Program-made: the position numbers and the translations under genes
The notes under the pieces: generated by a model
Database searches by the model: none
What the model saw: only the letters and a program-made list of their open reading frames with translations
Told to the model about the DNA's origin: nothing
Part shown: positions 1 through 11,123 of the stretch, piece by piece
How positions within the stretch are numbered: the stretch's first letter is position 1
How the letters are laid out: every line of letters starts with the position of its first letter
Assembly: GCA_002049455.2 (NCBI GenBank)
Contig: KV918813.1
Coordinates: 124,001-188,000 of the forward strand
DNA from: Porphyra umbilicalis
Lineage: Eukaryota; Rhodophyta; Bangiophyceae; Bangiales; Bangiaceae
Direction: 5' to 3'
Length of the DNA stretch: 64,000 nt

Positions 1-474
1 TCCGGGAAATTGCAAACGATCCGCTCCGATCGGTCCGGTCGACGAGTGATCTCAATTTGACCGGCGGCACCCTCCACCGTGGATCTGCCGCCACACAAAC
101 GCGCGTGGCGCCCGCAGATCCAACGGCCACGAAGGCCACGAGGGGACACCTCGATCGGGCACCGCAAGTGTCCGTCAGACCGTCATATCCCCGCGAACCG
201 TCGAGGCAGCGCCCCCTCCTCCCACCCGAGCACATGCCACTGTTTGCTGACGCCAGCCGCACCGTCGTCCTACCGCGCACTGCCCAGCATCTCTTTGCCA
301 CCCGATCGTCTGTGGCAACGGCGTGCTCCCCCCCAACCCCCCGCGCTGCGCGCTGTGGGCGTTCTCTTTTTTATCATCGTAAGTGTAACCCGCTTGTTCC
401 CCCCCCCCCCCCCCCCCCGCCTTCTTGTCCCCCCCCCCCCTCCCCCGCCGCACGCTGTGTCTGGCACCATCGAT
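1..474. other. Low-complexity left edge with poly-C tracts
   Basis: No supported gene. An uninterrupted run of about 20 C lies at 399-418 and shorter C runs follow to about 450. Several frames are open only because the sequence is C-rich and poor in stops. If the transposon proposed for 0.5-11 kb is real, its left terminus lies here or before base 1. Confidence 0.6.
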
Positions 475-1370
475 CACCCCCGAAAGGGTCGACATCGCAA
501 GGCATCTGGAAAGGCACGCCCCCCTTCCACGGCTCCCCTCAAAAGGTTCGACGCTGCAGGGCTCCCCGAAAGGGTCGAGACCGCACGGCACCTGGAAAGG
601 CACGCCCCCCTTCCACGGCTCCCCTGAAACGGGTCGACGCTGCACGGCTCCCCGAAAGGGTCGAGACCGCACGGCACCTGGAAAGGCACGCCCCCCTTCC
701 ACGGCTCCCCTGAAACGGGTCGACGCTGCACGGCTCCCCGAAAGGGTTGAGACCGCACGGCACCTGGAAAGGGACGCCCCCCTTCCACGGCTCCCCTGGA
801 AAGGGTCGACGCTGCACGGCTCCCCGAAAGGGTCGACACCGCACGGCACCTGGAAAGGCACGCCCCCCTTCCACGAGCTCCCCTGAAAAGGGTCGACGCT
901 GCACGGCTCCCCGGAAGGGTCGACGAACTGTGCATGCCTTCGCGCTGTACAACCGACCGTCGTTGTGATCCCCCGAAATGGCGGACCGTACACTGCACCC
1001 CGAAAGGGACGGCCAGCTGTGTCATCGGCGTTGTTTGGTCTTCGTGCACGTCTATCTATCGGCTTTGCGGTCCCCTGAAAAGGCGTACCACACACGGTAT
1101 CCTGAAAGGGAAGACCTGTAGTCGTCATCGGTGTTTGACAGCTGCTGGCCCGGATCACCATCGTTGAGTCGGTCCCCCGTGAGGGCGGACTGCGCACAGC
1201 ACCCCGAAAGGGACGGCCAACTAACCCGATAGGGACGGCCAACTGTGTGATCTATGGTGCTCGGGGCTCGCCACACCGCTACCTGCGTGCTCTGTGGCCT
1301 CCCGAAAGGGTTGGTTGTGATTCGCGTCCCGAAAGGGACCACGCACTCCCGAAAGGGATTGACGAATCGC
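475..1370. repeat. Array of CCCGAAAGGG motifs with 86-bp tandem core
   Basis: From about 475 to 925 an 86-87-bp unit is tandemly repeated about five times; equivalent positions fall at 561, 647, 733, 819 and 906. Each unit holds several versions of CCCGAAAGGG or CCCTGAAAAGGG, a near-palindrome usually followed by TCGAC or ACGG. The motif continues without strict tandem order to about 1360 (e.g. 1001, 1202, 1303, 1330, 1348). EnSpm/CACTA elements are known to carry dense subterminal arrays of short transposase-binding motifs. By inference this array, next to an EnSpm-like element, could play that role. Confidence 0.75.
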
Positions 1371-1425
1371 GGAGCTACCCGCTGGTACGGGCAAGAATCT
1401 ATCGCTGGCAAGCCACACGCCGGAT

Positions 1426-4400
1426 ATGGATGGGGATCGGGACACGAGCTGGTGCCGTGGCAGCGGTGGCGACCGGAGCGCGTCTGAAGACGCTCCGACT
1501 GAGAACGGGCCCAACAAGCGGCAGCGCAACGAGTCCCGGGGCGCGCAGCCTGCGATGTCGCAGGCGCAGGTGCTCCAAGCCGAAGCTGCGCGGGCGCAGC
1601 GTGTCGCTGCCCAGATGCGTGTGGCGGCCCGTGCCGCCCAGCGCGCCGAGGACCTCGCGCGGCCGTCTGCTGTGGGCCCCTCGCAATGTGATGCGGGCCA
1701 ATCGAGCGGCGACGGTGGTGACGTCGGCCGCGGCCGTGCTCGCGGCCGCGGAAGATCCAAGAGGCGAAGTCGCGGGGCCGGCTCTCACATGGGCGGCGAC
1801 GGAACCTCAGAAACTGTGGCACGCCAAGGTCGCGGCAGACCAGCACCTGACCGTGATCTGGGAGCGTCGTCACGGACCGGATCGGCGCCGGAGCACGGGG
1901 CGGCGATATCTGCGACCGCCCCGAACCGCGCGATGCGGCCCCTGCATCTGCAGGGAGGTGTGGCCCCAGATGCTCCTGGCAACGCGGGCGCCAATCGCTG
2001 GCGTAACCGGCCTGCAGCAGTGTCGGATCGCGCCTCGGTGCACGCCGCCAACGCATCTGGCGACGGCGAGCCACGGCCGTCAGCTGCCGCACTAGTGGGA
2101 GTGCTGCATGACGCGCGGCGGCCGCTGATTGGGCAATCCACAGGGGGACTGTCAATGGCCCAGTTGCCGATGGTTCTGAGCGCACTTGAGATTGCCGGTC
2201 GACAATTTGTTCCCAGCGCAGATCAATTGCGGACCATGCGCAACTGCTCCGGTGGTTGCGGCGACGCCGCCGCCCTGGATTCGCTACTGGCGGCGGCTGT
2301 CAGGGGCTTGGAAGATGACGTCAGCCGCTCCGCACCCAATGCGGCCGACACTGCCTCTGTATTTGTGCAGCGTGCCTTGCAGTGGCACGCGTGCAGCGGC
2401 GGCTGTTCCAGTGGGCTGCGAGAGACAACGATGCACGAGCCACGGCCGCGCCCGCTCGAAGCGACTGCCGAGACCCCAGCCGCACGGGGCGAGCTGCTGC
2501 ATGCCGTCAGTCCACTGCCGAACCGCGCCGTTGCTGTGCCAGCCGCCCACGACGCTCCACCGCAATCCAATGTACGCCGGGCTCCCTTGCGAGGCTCCCT
2601 GGGACTCACCGCGGGCCTCTCCGCGCCTAGTCCTCGGCCGCACGATGTGCCACGACATGCTCACTCGATTGCCCGAGGGAATGCTCGGCCTTTAGCTGCT
2701 GGGGAGGCCGTCAGAGGGGATCGCTCACGCCTTTCAACGCAGCAGCGCTGTAGCGAAGACCTCGTTTACGACGATGACATGACCATTGCCACGGCGAGCC
2801 CGGCGCGACAGCGAGGTCGACGTCCCTGGCATGCTACCGCCGCCGAGGTGGGCGCATGTCTGCAGCGCCCCCCCCCGCCACGGTTTCCCCGTGAGCCACC
2901 TTTTTTGTTTCCTTCCAACGCCTCTCGGAGTGTGGAGCTCTTCCCAGTTGATCGGATCTCTCTGGCGGAGGTCAATGCGCTCTCGCGGCGCGTGGTGGAT
3001 GGGCTATTCCTCTGGTTCCTGATGAAGTTTGGCCGCGACGGGGGCTATGGCGGTCTCCGAGTGTTGACCTCCTTGGACGCTGATGACATGGCAGCCTCCG
3101 TGTGCCGAGATGATCGCCTGGTTGGGCGGGTTCGTGACGCAATCGTGGACCGGCTGGTGTTCAGCGCAGGCACGACGGTAGTTCCCGTGTGCACGGCTGG
3201 TACCTGGTGGGCAATCGTTGTGACGGGTCTGCGGGAGACCGTCGTACGAGTGGTCGCCTCTGTGCGCTCAGGCGCGGCGCTCTCGGATGAGGCCGTGCCA
3301 GGGGCGGCGATGGCTGTGATTGACACCTCGTCGGTCGGGAAGGGTGAGGGGGGGTGGGACGAGCATGTGGTGACAGGCCTCTTCCGTGCGTCAACGGTGG
3401 CCATCTGCACTACCTACCTGCGCACTTGCGACGATTCGCGGAAAACTAGGCTCGTCGAGGATGGCCTGCGCGACCTTCTTCCCATCAAGGTGCTCAAGAC
3501 TCGGGCAGGGGGGCGAGACACGACGGCGGACAACCTGATTGCGTTCATGGCGATACTTCTGTCGGCTGAGCCGGGACAAGCAACCCGCCTTCTTCGCGGT
3601 CACGACTCGAGCCAATGGCAGAAGGCCCACGCCCCTCGGCGCTTTCGTAGCCTTGTCCGCCGCATTATCGACGCCCATCGACCAGGTGGTCTTAGGGACG
3701 ATGAGGAGGAGCCAGCAGAGGAGCTGCTTAATGGTCGTGATCTGTCTGACGAAGAGGAGACGGACGCTGATGACGCAATGCGAGACGTGGACGATGACTA
3801 CGATGACGGGGGGTCGGGTGACCGGGCAGGCTACATGAACGACTACCGTGACGGCGGCCGAGATGGCGGCCTTGATGCGAATCCCGGCAGTCGGGTCGAG
3901 TCGATGAGTCGACGTGGATCGCATGGGGCCCTCGATGGTGCTCATGGTGGTGATGTACGGCGGCGTCGCGTTTCCCTTGGGCGCGTCGTCGGCGACACAG
4001 TCGTCGGCCTCGGTGCCACCCATGATAGGCTCAGCGGCGGCGGACAAGGTTCCCACCGCCAATCTGTCGGACATGCGCAAGGTGATCCTGACACCCGAGG
4101 TGCTGATGGCATGCGTGTGGGTGGTGCTGGCCGTCACTCTGACGCAGATGCTGCCCGCGCCCAACCCATTGCATGTGCGAAAGAGGCACACGGTCGTCGA
4201 TATCCCGATGCTGCCCGACAAGATGCTGGTGACTGTTACTCTGGCAGAGGTGGCCGACGACGGGGACTCGTGCATGGACAAGGTGCAGACGACGACGGCT
4301 CTCAACGAGCAGATGCATTGGATGTTCGACAAGCACGCCGTCCGTCTCCTGAACGTGCGCATGCTCGCGACGATGCTGTTCGTGCGGGTGCTATCGGAAG

Positions 4401-6186
4401 ACATTATGGCAACAGAGGTGGTGACGGCCGCGAAGGAGGTGAAAGTGCAGGTTGCGACGGCTGGCGTGGTGGTGACCAAGAAGATGGACACGGGGTTGGC
4501 GGTTGCGACGATGAGCTTGATCAAAGTGGAGGAGATGAAGGCACCCATCATGGCAATGGCGCTGACGACCGGCGCCACCAAGCTCCCTGTGCCGTCGCAA
4601 GCGCGGGGGGCGGACGCATGGCGCATGTCCAACCAGTCGCATGTGTGGCGCGAGAGCGTGAAGCCCGAGCTGTACATGGCAACACTGGGGGCGGCGATGT
4701 CGGAGGTGCTGTTGACGCCCATCGTCCCAATCGCGCTGATCACGGGCGAGCGCGTGGTGCTCGTGATGACCCACGACCCGGTTCTGATCAAGGTCATCTT
4801 GCTGCAGGCGTGCACGATGCCGGCAGCCGAAGCGTTGGACGTGCGCAATGAGCGCCTGACGCCCGAGTTCTTAGTGCTGTTCGAGGGGGTGGTGAAGGCC
4901 AAGGAGGTGGTGACCAACAACATGTCGACGGCGGTACAATTGGCAACAATGGAGGTGGCGACGGCGGAGGAGCGGTGGACGCCCATCGTCTCGATGGCGA
5001 TGAGGACCGGCGAGCCCGTAATGCTCGTGCTGACCCAGGAGCCGGTGTCGATCACGGTCATGTGGATGGTGGAGGACATGGTGCCCGCCACCGAAGTGTG
5101 GGACGTGCGCAACAAGCGCCTGACGCCCGAGATGCTCATGATGCTCGACGAGGTGATGATCAGCGACGTGACGACGGCGTCGCTGGTGGCGACACTGGCG
5201 GCGGCGACGGCGGGGGTGCTGTTGACGCCCATCGTCCCAATCGCGCTGATCACGGGCGAGCGCGTGGTGCTCGTGATGACCCAAGACCCGGTTCCGATCA
5301 AGGTCATCTCGCTGCAGGCGTGCACGATGCCGGCAGCCGAAGCGTTGGACGTGCGCCAAGAGTGCCTGACGCCCGAGGTGCTGATGCTGCGCGAGGAGGT
5401 GGTGCTGGTCGTCGTGCCGACGCCGATGGGGGACGCGCTGAGGGCGTTTCCGACTCGCGACGGGGTGTAAATGGAGGCGTGCACGGCCAGGGAGGTGGGG
5501 AGAACCAGGTCGTCGACGGCCAGAGTGGTCGTGTGGCAGGAGGCGGTGGCGTTCGTGGAGACGGCGGCCAACTAGGTGACAATGGCGAACGTGATGATGA
5601 CCATCGACGTGGCGACGGCTCGGGGCCTGTGCGTGCCACCACGGCTGCGGTGGAGCCATATGCTGCCAGCTCCTCAACGGAGGGCGCCGGTTCCGTTGCC
5701 CAGACGGAAGAGCGGTTGGATGTCGCTGGCCTAGTGTTTGAACTCCTCGGTTTGGGTCACGCTTCGCGTCTTGGTGATGCGTTGAATAGCTTGGACTCTG
5801 CAGACCTCAACATCCTCGCCAGTTTTGCTCCTGTGACACCATGTCCTCGACACAAAGCTGCAGAAGCTGACGGTGGTGGCTCAGCGGAGGCGCGCACGAA
5901 CGGTCCTAGCCCTGGAACTGTGGTTGATGGCGACGCAGAACCGGGCGCCGCTGGCGTCGCAGCCATTCGTGCAGTGCCACGCCCGGGGGCCACTGCAGGC
6001 CACCCTGCTGGCGACGTTAGCGCTGAGAGGAGGGAAGCAACGCTACGTAGAGCACCTGCCCGTACCGACAGAGATGCCTGTGGCTCACTTGAGGCATCGC
6101 GTCTACGCGAAGTACGGCCAAATGTCGAGACGGGCAATTTACAGCGGCGTCCGATGGACTTTCACATAATTCCAATTACTTTTTAA
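1426..6186 (+). CDS. Long repeat-containing ORF, possible degenerate Ulp1/C48-like domain, one internal stop
   Basis: The ATG at 1426 opens a frame that runs to a TAA at 6184-6186 with a single in-frame TGA at 4849-4851, so the product is truncated near residue 1141 unless that stop is spliced out or read through. The first ~490 residues look disordered. Residues about 515-760 are compact and hydrophobic with the outline of an Ulp1/C48 cysteine protease: a VVDGLFLWFL-like start, a VPVCTAGTWWAIVV strand, VIDTS, and a late RDTTADNLIAF segment. At the positions where C48 enzymes have HW and DCG this protein has WW and DNL, so if related it is probably inactive. An acidic stretch and degenerate Gly/Asp/Arg-rich repeats follow (3.9-5.4 kb). 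Ulp-like genes are known passengers of plant CACTA and Mutator elements. The family call is tentative; reality of the ORF is better supported than function. Confidence 0.45.
3910..5420 (+). repeat. Degenerate in-frame tandem repeat inside the first ORF
   Basis: A block beginning ACGCCCATCGTC recurs at 4715, 4979 and 5225, and diverged copies extend upstream. The two spacings are 264 and 246 bp, both multiples of three, which fits selection for an open reading frame. The internal TGA at 4849 lies in one copy at a place where other copies have sense codons. Confidence 0.65.
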
Positions 6187-6240
6187 AGTACCTTTCCGGA
6201 GCTTGGACTGCATGGTCTGATTCGATCCAAGTTGGCATCG

Positions 6241-7917
6241 ATGCGGACTTCCAGTGCGCACGTGTTCCGAGTGGTTGCACGCGCGGTGCGCCCGGTTCCT
6301 AGCAGGGCTCCAAAGCGACTTGTCGGGGACAACGTCAGGGTTCGCATTCAAAGCTTCCCACAGTTCCCGACAATTGTCAGCGACACGTTCCGTGGTCGCC
6401 GTGCTATGGACCGCAACGTGAAAGGCAGAGAGCTACAGAACCAGCTGCCAGCTGAAGGCCAGAAGTGGATGTCACCAAGCCGGCTGAGTGCCAGGATCGA
6501 GGAGAGTTCCAACGCCATGATATCCCGGTACAAGGACCTCACTGTTTCTAGCTTCCTCAGGAACGTGAACGATGCCAATGTGACCTGGGTCCGAGAGGTG
6601 ACCGCTGCTGGCCACGAGAAAGCGGTGTTGGGTCCTGGGAAGCCTCACCCAATTGATGTGTACTATGTGTCGGACTTTTCGCCTGACAATGAGGACGGGT
6701 GCAGCAGGAGTCTGGGAGATCCCGCGTGCAAGACCGCAGTGGACCAGTCCTTCCCCACCGACCGACTGCAGAACCCACGTACCCTGAACCATCACAGTAT
6801 GCTCGGAGCGGGGTCAACATGTGAAGGTGTCAATACCAACTTGCTCTACATGGGAACCATGGGATCTTTCTTCAGCTGGCACGTGGAGGACAGCCTGCTC
6901 CTGTCCGTCTCGTACTTGCAGACCGGGGCGAGTAAATACTGGTTCTTTGTGCCCAGATCCGAGCTCCCCCTGATGGTGCGCGTCCTGGAAGAACACATGG
7001 ACCCAGACGTACTACAAGCTGCTGGGGGTGATGTGTGGACGGTTCTAGCGAAGAAGGCCGTTTTGTGGCCAGCTACGTTCTTCCTTGCTCACGGAATCAG
7101 AGTTGGTTTCCACGCGATGGAGGTCGGGGACTATGTCGTGACTGGGTACGGGGTTCCCCACAGTGGCTTTAACGGAGGTAAGAACGTGGCGTCGGCCGTG
7201 AACCTTGCATGCACCGGCTGGCTTTCATATGCAATGGAGCACGCGGCGCAGTGGCACGGAAAGCTCGCAATCCTGATCCCATTTGAGAAGCTGTTGATGC
7301 TGGCCGCTATGAAGCTTGTTGATGGAGAATGGTGGGTCGGCAATGCAAAAACATATGAAGCTTGCGACCCAGCCGAGTTCCGACGGGACCTCCTCGTGAT
7401 GGTGGCCTATCTCGACAAGTATCTCGACCGCGTCCTGGCTTACATGAAAATGGATGCGCACCGTACTTGCGTCGGCAAGACGCCGACAGTCGTGGGACTC
7501 GACCGCGCCCCTCAGCTTGTGCAGCAATTCATTGCTGACAATGCTGTCGACACGAAAGGGGACCCCCTCGTGATTCCACATGAGGATGCTGCAAAGGTGA
7601 CGGACTACTCGGTGGACGGCGCGTCATGTCCCCACTGCGGAAAAGTGGCTTGGCTCTCCGTTGTTGTCTGCCAGACGTGCATTGAGGAGCTCGGAGACGA
7701 AGCGGCTAAGTTTGCGCCTTTTTGCTGCTTGGAGTGCGCGCCAGATGTATACGATGGCGAGCACGATCGACTCCGCAAGACTCCTCTACCAGGGACCCAA
7801 CCCGTGGATGCTCATGTCCCTCTTGTGGTACAGCGACTGGCCAATGGCCGCGTGTCCTTGATGGTGGAGCACCTGAAGAACATGGTAGCGGTTGATGGGG
7901 AAGAAGGGAGGTCGTGA
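6241..7917 (+). CDS. JmjC-domain protein, KDM4/KDM5-like, with C5HC2-type zinc finger
   Basis: A 558-residue protein from the ATG at 6241. The JmjC core is complete: WHVED supplies the iron ligands His214 and Glu216, the 2-oxoglutarate-binding lysine is Lys232 in KYWFFVP, and the distal ligand is His307 in VPHSGFNGG. The context around them matches the JARID/KDM4-KDM5 pattern. From residue ~463 a CPHC...CQTC...CCLEC cluster resembles the C5HC2 finger that follows JmjC in these enzymes. Family members demethylate histone lysines in the nucleus using Fe(II) and 2-oxoglutarate. No JmjN, PHD or Tudor domain is seen, and the protein is short for KDM4/5. It lies in the same frame as the preceding ORF, only 54 bp after its stop, and faces a transposase gene. 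By inference it is an element-borne chromatin modifier; a captured or isolated host gene is the alternative. Confidence 0.85.
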   Translation: MRTSSAHVFRVVARAVRPVPSRAPKRLVGDNVRVRIQSFPQFPTIVSDTFRGRRAMDRNVKGRELQNQLPAEGQKWMSPSRLSARIEESSNAMISRYKDLTVSSFLRNVNDANVTWVREVTAAGHEKAVLGPGKPHPIDVYYVSDFSPDNEDGCSRSLGDPACKTAVDQSFPTDRLQNPRTLNHHSMLGAGSTCEGVNTNLLYMGTMGSFFSWHVEDSLLLSVSYLQTGASKYWFFVPRSELPLMVRVLEEHMDPDVLQAAGGDVWTVLAKKAVLWPATFFLAHGIRVGFHAMEVGDYVVTGYGVPHSGFNGGKNVASAVNLACTGWLSYAMEHAAQWHGKLAILIPFEKLLMLAAMKLVDGEWWVGNAKTYEACDPAEFRRDLLVMVAYLDKYLDRVLAYMKMDAHRTCVGKTPTVVGLDRAPQLVQQFIADNAVDTKGDPLVIPHEDAAKVTDYSVDGASCPHCGKVAWLSVVVCQTCIEELGDEAAKFAPFCCLECAPDVYDGEHDRLRKTPLPGTQPVDAHVPLVVQRLANGRVSLMVEHLKNMVAVDGEEGRS

Positions 7918-8135
7918 TGTGGCCGAAGTGTTTTTTTCTGCTGTTGTTTATTGTCATTTTTTGGGACCTTGAATCTTCTTTGCAGTGGGCGGAGGGCCAT
8001 TCATATGCCCTCTAGAGCGCAACATGTTGTCTGCGTTCCTTTCTCATGGCAATTTAAGACACTTTCTTCGTTTCCGACAGATCGCACAAGCGACGAACGG
8101 AACAGAAACAAAGCAGTGGAAGGCTATGCCACTGA
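7918..8135. other. Short spacer between convergent genes
   Basis: This 218-bp stretch separates the stop codons of the JmjC gene (plus) and the transposase gene (minus). It is less GC-rich than its surroundings and has T-rich runs near 7930. It should hold both 3' ends; no clear polyadenylation signal was identified. Confidence 0.5.
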
Positions 8136-11123
8136 CTAGCCACTCTTGAAATGAAATCCCGACCTCTTGGAGAACAGGACGTCGTGCTGACCACGAGGCA
8201 GCACGAAGGCTATCTGCCGCACATGGTGAGCTCGGGTAATCGTGACGCCAGCTGCTACGTCGATTGCTACCAGCACGGGCTGTCCAAGGATAGAGAGCGC
8301 CATCGGTGGTAATTTCCACTTCTCCACGGCGACGTGTAGCTCTCCGTCAATCGTTCCAATGGAACGCACACGAACGAAGAGCTGCGCATCAGAATCCGTC
8401 GCTTCGGAGCTTGGTTCTTCTGAGGAGCCCTCCCTCTCCTCAGAAACAGAGAGTGTCGACCCTTCTCGGATCACGAATGATCTGTGTGGGTGCGTTGCCT
8501 TCCCGTAGAACGCGAGGACAGCATTAGGGGCCTGGCGTCTCCACAACTCCTCGGTAGAAGATCGGACAGTGTGCAGGGCTTTCTTCGGGCGCCAGTTCAC
8601 GTCGACGGCAGACGAGGGTCGCCCGTGCGGAGCTAGTCTGTGGAACTGGACCGCCTTCAGGGGCTGGCCACTCCTCCCAAGCAGCCACGACGCAGGAATT
8701 CCATACTCGTCTGGCATTGACAGCAGTCTCGAGAAGTGCTCGGTGTCCCTCCATCTCTGCATGGAGTACTCAGCGGGGTTCCGGCTGTTGCTCTTGCTTA
8801 CCTCTTGCTTTGCCAGTTGATGAAACTTTTCGAAGATCAGCTCGCACACTGCTGGTCCGAGCTGCACAAGGGGGAGCGTGCGGTACAGAAGCTCCAGTAA
8901 TCTGTGAACTGCCGGGCGCTCCCAACTTCCTTCAAAAGGTACCAGTCGACGTAGCTCCATCATCAACTGCTCACCCAGAACCTGGAGCGCGGCTACAGTC
9001 GGGCGTCCTCTCATTGCTTGTTCTCCATCAGAGGCAAGGGTTGGTAGATATAAAAAAGATATGGAAAACATGCGCAGAGCCTTGAGAGCACTAAGCGCCG
9101 CAAGGGCGTGTGGTGTCGTGGCATCGGTGTGTACAAGGTACTGTAGCACCGTGGGGCCCACCGTCAGCAGGACTGCATAGTCAGACATTGACAGAGTTGT
9201 GCCACCCATCTTCTCTGGCTCAAGAGACGACAGGACGGTGTGAGTTGGGATATGCTTAGCGCTGCGACGCATTTCCCGCATGAACCTGTCACGCTGTTCA
9301 ACGGACAATGCCTCATACGCTTCCATCAAGAGATTAGCGCCGATGTTATAGTACAGCAGGTGCGAGGGAGCGACAATAACATGGGAATGTATATCAAAGC
9401 TCCCTTCACCACGGGCCTGCTCCAGGCGCATCAGCAACGTACCACTCTTGTCTGTGATGCCGTTCAGCAATAGAGCTTCCTTCAAAGCATCGGCCGAGAG
9501 GTCGGGCGAGCCTTTCACAGTGGACATGATGACAGCCGTGCGTTCCTGCACTCGACAGTAACGAGCGTCCTGGACGTCGACAGACACTGTGCTGCTCATC
9601 GCGCGCTCCCTCCTCTCTGATGTCGTCTTTGGATGCACAATGTCGCAGCTTGTGCAGTGCTCAGTACCTCTAGGGCCAACGGAGTTTGAGAACGTGGCAG
9701 CCATAGGGAAGTCGAACACACCGAGGCACAAGTACACCCTTACAACAGCATTCTTGCGCTTGAACGCGTCATAAACGGCGACACCCTCGCTGCTCATTTG
9801 CAGAGCATCATCCACGACACGCCTGATCAGAGCATCGGAGTTTTCCCCTGGTGGCAGGTAGAAGAGTGGTCGAACGGAGAATGCACGATCTTCCAATGAT
9901 AAAGATGTATAGCCCCCATAGTACCCCTCCAAGCTCCCTCGACGCCTCTTGTACACGTTGAATTCATCCCCGTACAGAGATACATATAGAGTGTATGGAT
10001 CCTTCTCTGGGAGCGCATCGTTCGTTTGTTCAGCCACCTGGGACAGCTCTAGAGGCTGCGGCGCTGTCAAAGCCAACCAGGAGTCCTTCTCACGCTCGTC
10101 TGAGCCCCACACATTAATGACGAACACTCCTCCGGACCGGTTGAACCTCAGCGTTAGCCTGCGATCGGTTGTGAAGCACGAAGCCCAGCGCTCAGGGGGC
10201 GCGACGCCTGGAAGAACTTCAAATAGCGCTATCATGTCTCCAACTCTTAGCGTACTCTGACGAGCGTACGTTGATGCTGAGATTGTAACATCTCCATCGG
10301 GGGCAACGGCGGTGCTCTCCAAGCGGGCCTGAAGCGACGTAGTGCTGTCAAAGGAGATTTGGACAACACAGCCGATGTCATACCTGTACTTAGCACGGAA
10401 GAAGGCATTCTTGAAGCTAAACCGAGCAGGATCTCTGGCGGCTACGGTTTGAAAGAACTCTGCGGGCCGCTCAACGGTCCCTGCCCCGGAGCCCCCTTTG
10501 TTGTGGAACAGCGCTGCCGTGACAGGATCTCCAAAGTCACGCTTGATGTGTTCAGAGAACGGAATATAAGAAACCGTCACATCGGGGAGTTTGCGCAATG
10601 TTTTCCCTTTGCCAACGGGTAGCTGTCTGGTCGTCACCTCCCGTAGAAGAGGCACAGCTAGCTTCAGCAGCAGCTTGCGCAGCCTTTGCAGGCGCCACCT
10701 CGATGGCCACTTCTCCTTCGGGTTAAAAGAGTTCTCGGCCTCCCGCATGACTTCGTACTGCCTGAAGGTGACACGAGCTCGGCCAAAGAGGTATTCGAAG
10801 TATAGGAACTCTCTGCGAGAAGTGAACTCGCCAGCAGAACTGTCCTCGTCACTTGAAAACTCTGTGTCTTCCGAGGGGCATCCTTGCCGCTCAGAGTCCG
10901 TCGACAATGCAACCTCTGCATAGCCATCCGTTGAAGCCGCGGAGGGCATGTTTGTTTCGCCAAGAGTCTCAACACGCCCCGTGACGTTGCTTCTGGGTTC
11001 CTCGACGCCGGTCGTGTTCACGTCAACATGGGCGGTAGCACTCTGGGCTTCCATATGCATCAAGTTACTATCGAAAAAATTGAAGAAGGCCGCCCCTCGC
11101 GGGCCGCGCCTGCGACGCTTCAT
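8136..11123 (-). CDS. EnSpm/CACTA-like (TNP2/Plavaka/KDZ-type) DDD transposase
   Basis: An intact 995-residue ORF with ATG at 11121-11123. Three conserved blocks of TNP2-type transposases occur in order. LYGDEFNVYKRR carries the first Asp (386). GVFDFPMAATFSN followed by EHCTSC carries the second (Asp471), matching the D-x-P...C-x-x-C signature. FDIHSHV plus PSHLLYYNIGANLL carries Asp577 and His579, matching the D-x-x-H block. The C-terminal segment around HRLLELLYRTLP and EKFHQLAKQEVSKSN fits the helical tail of the family. Such enzymes cut and paste DNA transposons. The N-terminus is acidic and Ser-rich. It is convergent with the JmjC gene. EnSpm/CACTA and KDZ-type families could not be told apart by eye. 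No frameshift or stop interrupts it, so the copy may be recently active. Confidence 0.8.
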   Translation of the reverse strand: MKRRRRGPRGAAFFNFFDSNLMHMEAQSATAHVDVNTTGVEEPRSNVTGRVETLGETNMPSAASTDGYAEVALSTDSERQGCPSEDTEFSSDEDSSAGEFTSRREFLYFEYLFGRARVTFRQYEVMREAENSFNPKEKWPSRWRLQRLRKLLLKLAVPLLREVTTRQLPVGKGKTLRKLPDVTVSYIPFSEHIKRDFGDPVTAALFHNKGGSGAGTVERPAEFFQTVAARDPARFSFKNAFFRAKYRYDIGCVVQISFDSTTSLQARLESTAVAPDGDVTISASTYARQSTLRVGDMIALFEVLPGVAPPERWASCFTTDRRLTLRFNRSGGVFVINVWGSDEREKDSWLALTAPQPLELSQVAEQTNDALPEKDPYTLYVSLYGDEFNVYKRRRGSLEGYYGGYTSLSLEDRAFSVRPLFYLPPGENSDALIRRVVDDALQMSSEGVAVYDAFKRKNAVVRVYLCLGVFDFPMAATFSNSVGPRGTEHCTSCDIVHPKTTSERRERAMSSTVSVDVQDARYCRVQERTAVIMSTVKGSPDLSADALKEALLLNGITDKSGTLLMRLEQARGEGSFDIHSHVIVAPSHLLYYNIGANLLMEAYEALSVEQRDRFMREMRRSAKHIPTHTVLSSLEPEKMGGTTLSMSDYAVLLTVGPTVLQYLVHTDATTPHALAALSALKALRMFSISFLYLPTLASDGEQAMRGRPTVAALQVLGEQLMMELRRLVPFEGSWERPAVHRLLELLYRTLPLVQLGPAVCELIFEKFHQLAKQEVSKSNSRNPAEYSMQRWRDTEHFSRLLSMPDEYGIPASWLLGRSGQPLKAVQFHRLAPHGRPSSAVDVNWRPKKALHTVRSSTEELWRRQAPNAVLAFYGKATHPHRSFVIREGSTLSVSEEREGSSEEPSSEATDSDAQLFVRVRSIGTIDGELHVAVEKWKLPPMALSILGQPVLVAIDVAAGVTITRAHHVRQIAFVLPRGQHDVLFSKRSGFHFKSG

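Noticed and set aside
475-930. CRISPR-like regular repeats
   Set aside because: The 86-bp units are contiguous tandem repeats without unique spacers, in a eukaryotic context.
175-1242. Minus-strand frames of up to 355 codons over the 86-bp repeat array
   Set aside because: The array period (86-87 bp) is not a multiple of three and several frames are open together; the composition is repeat-driven.
3391-5571. 726-codon open frame on the minus strand, opposite the first ORF
   Set aside because: Ser/Thr/Val-rich antisense of the plus-strand repeat region. It has no domain, and the plus-strand frame has the better start and domain context.
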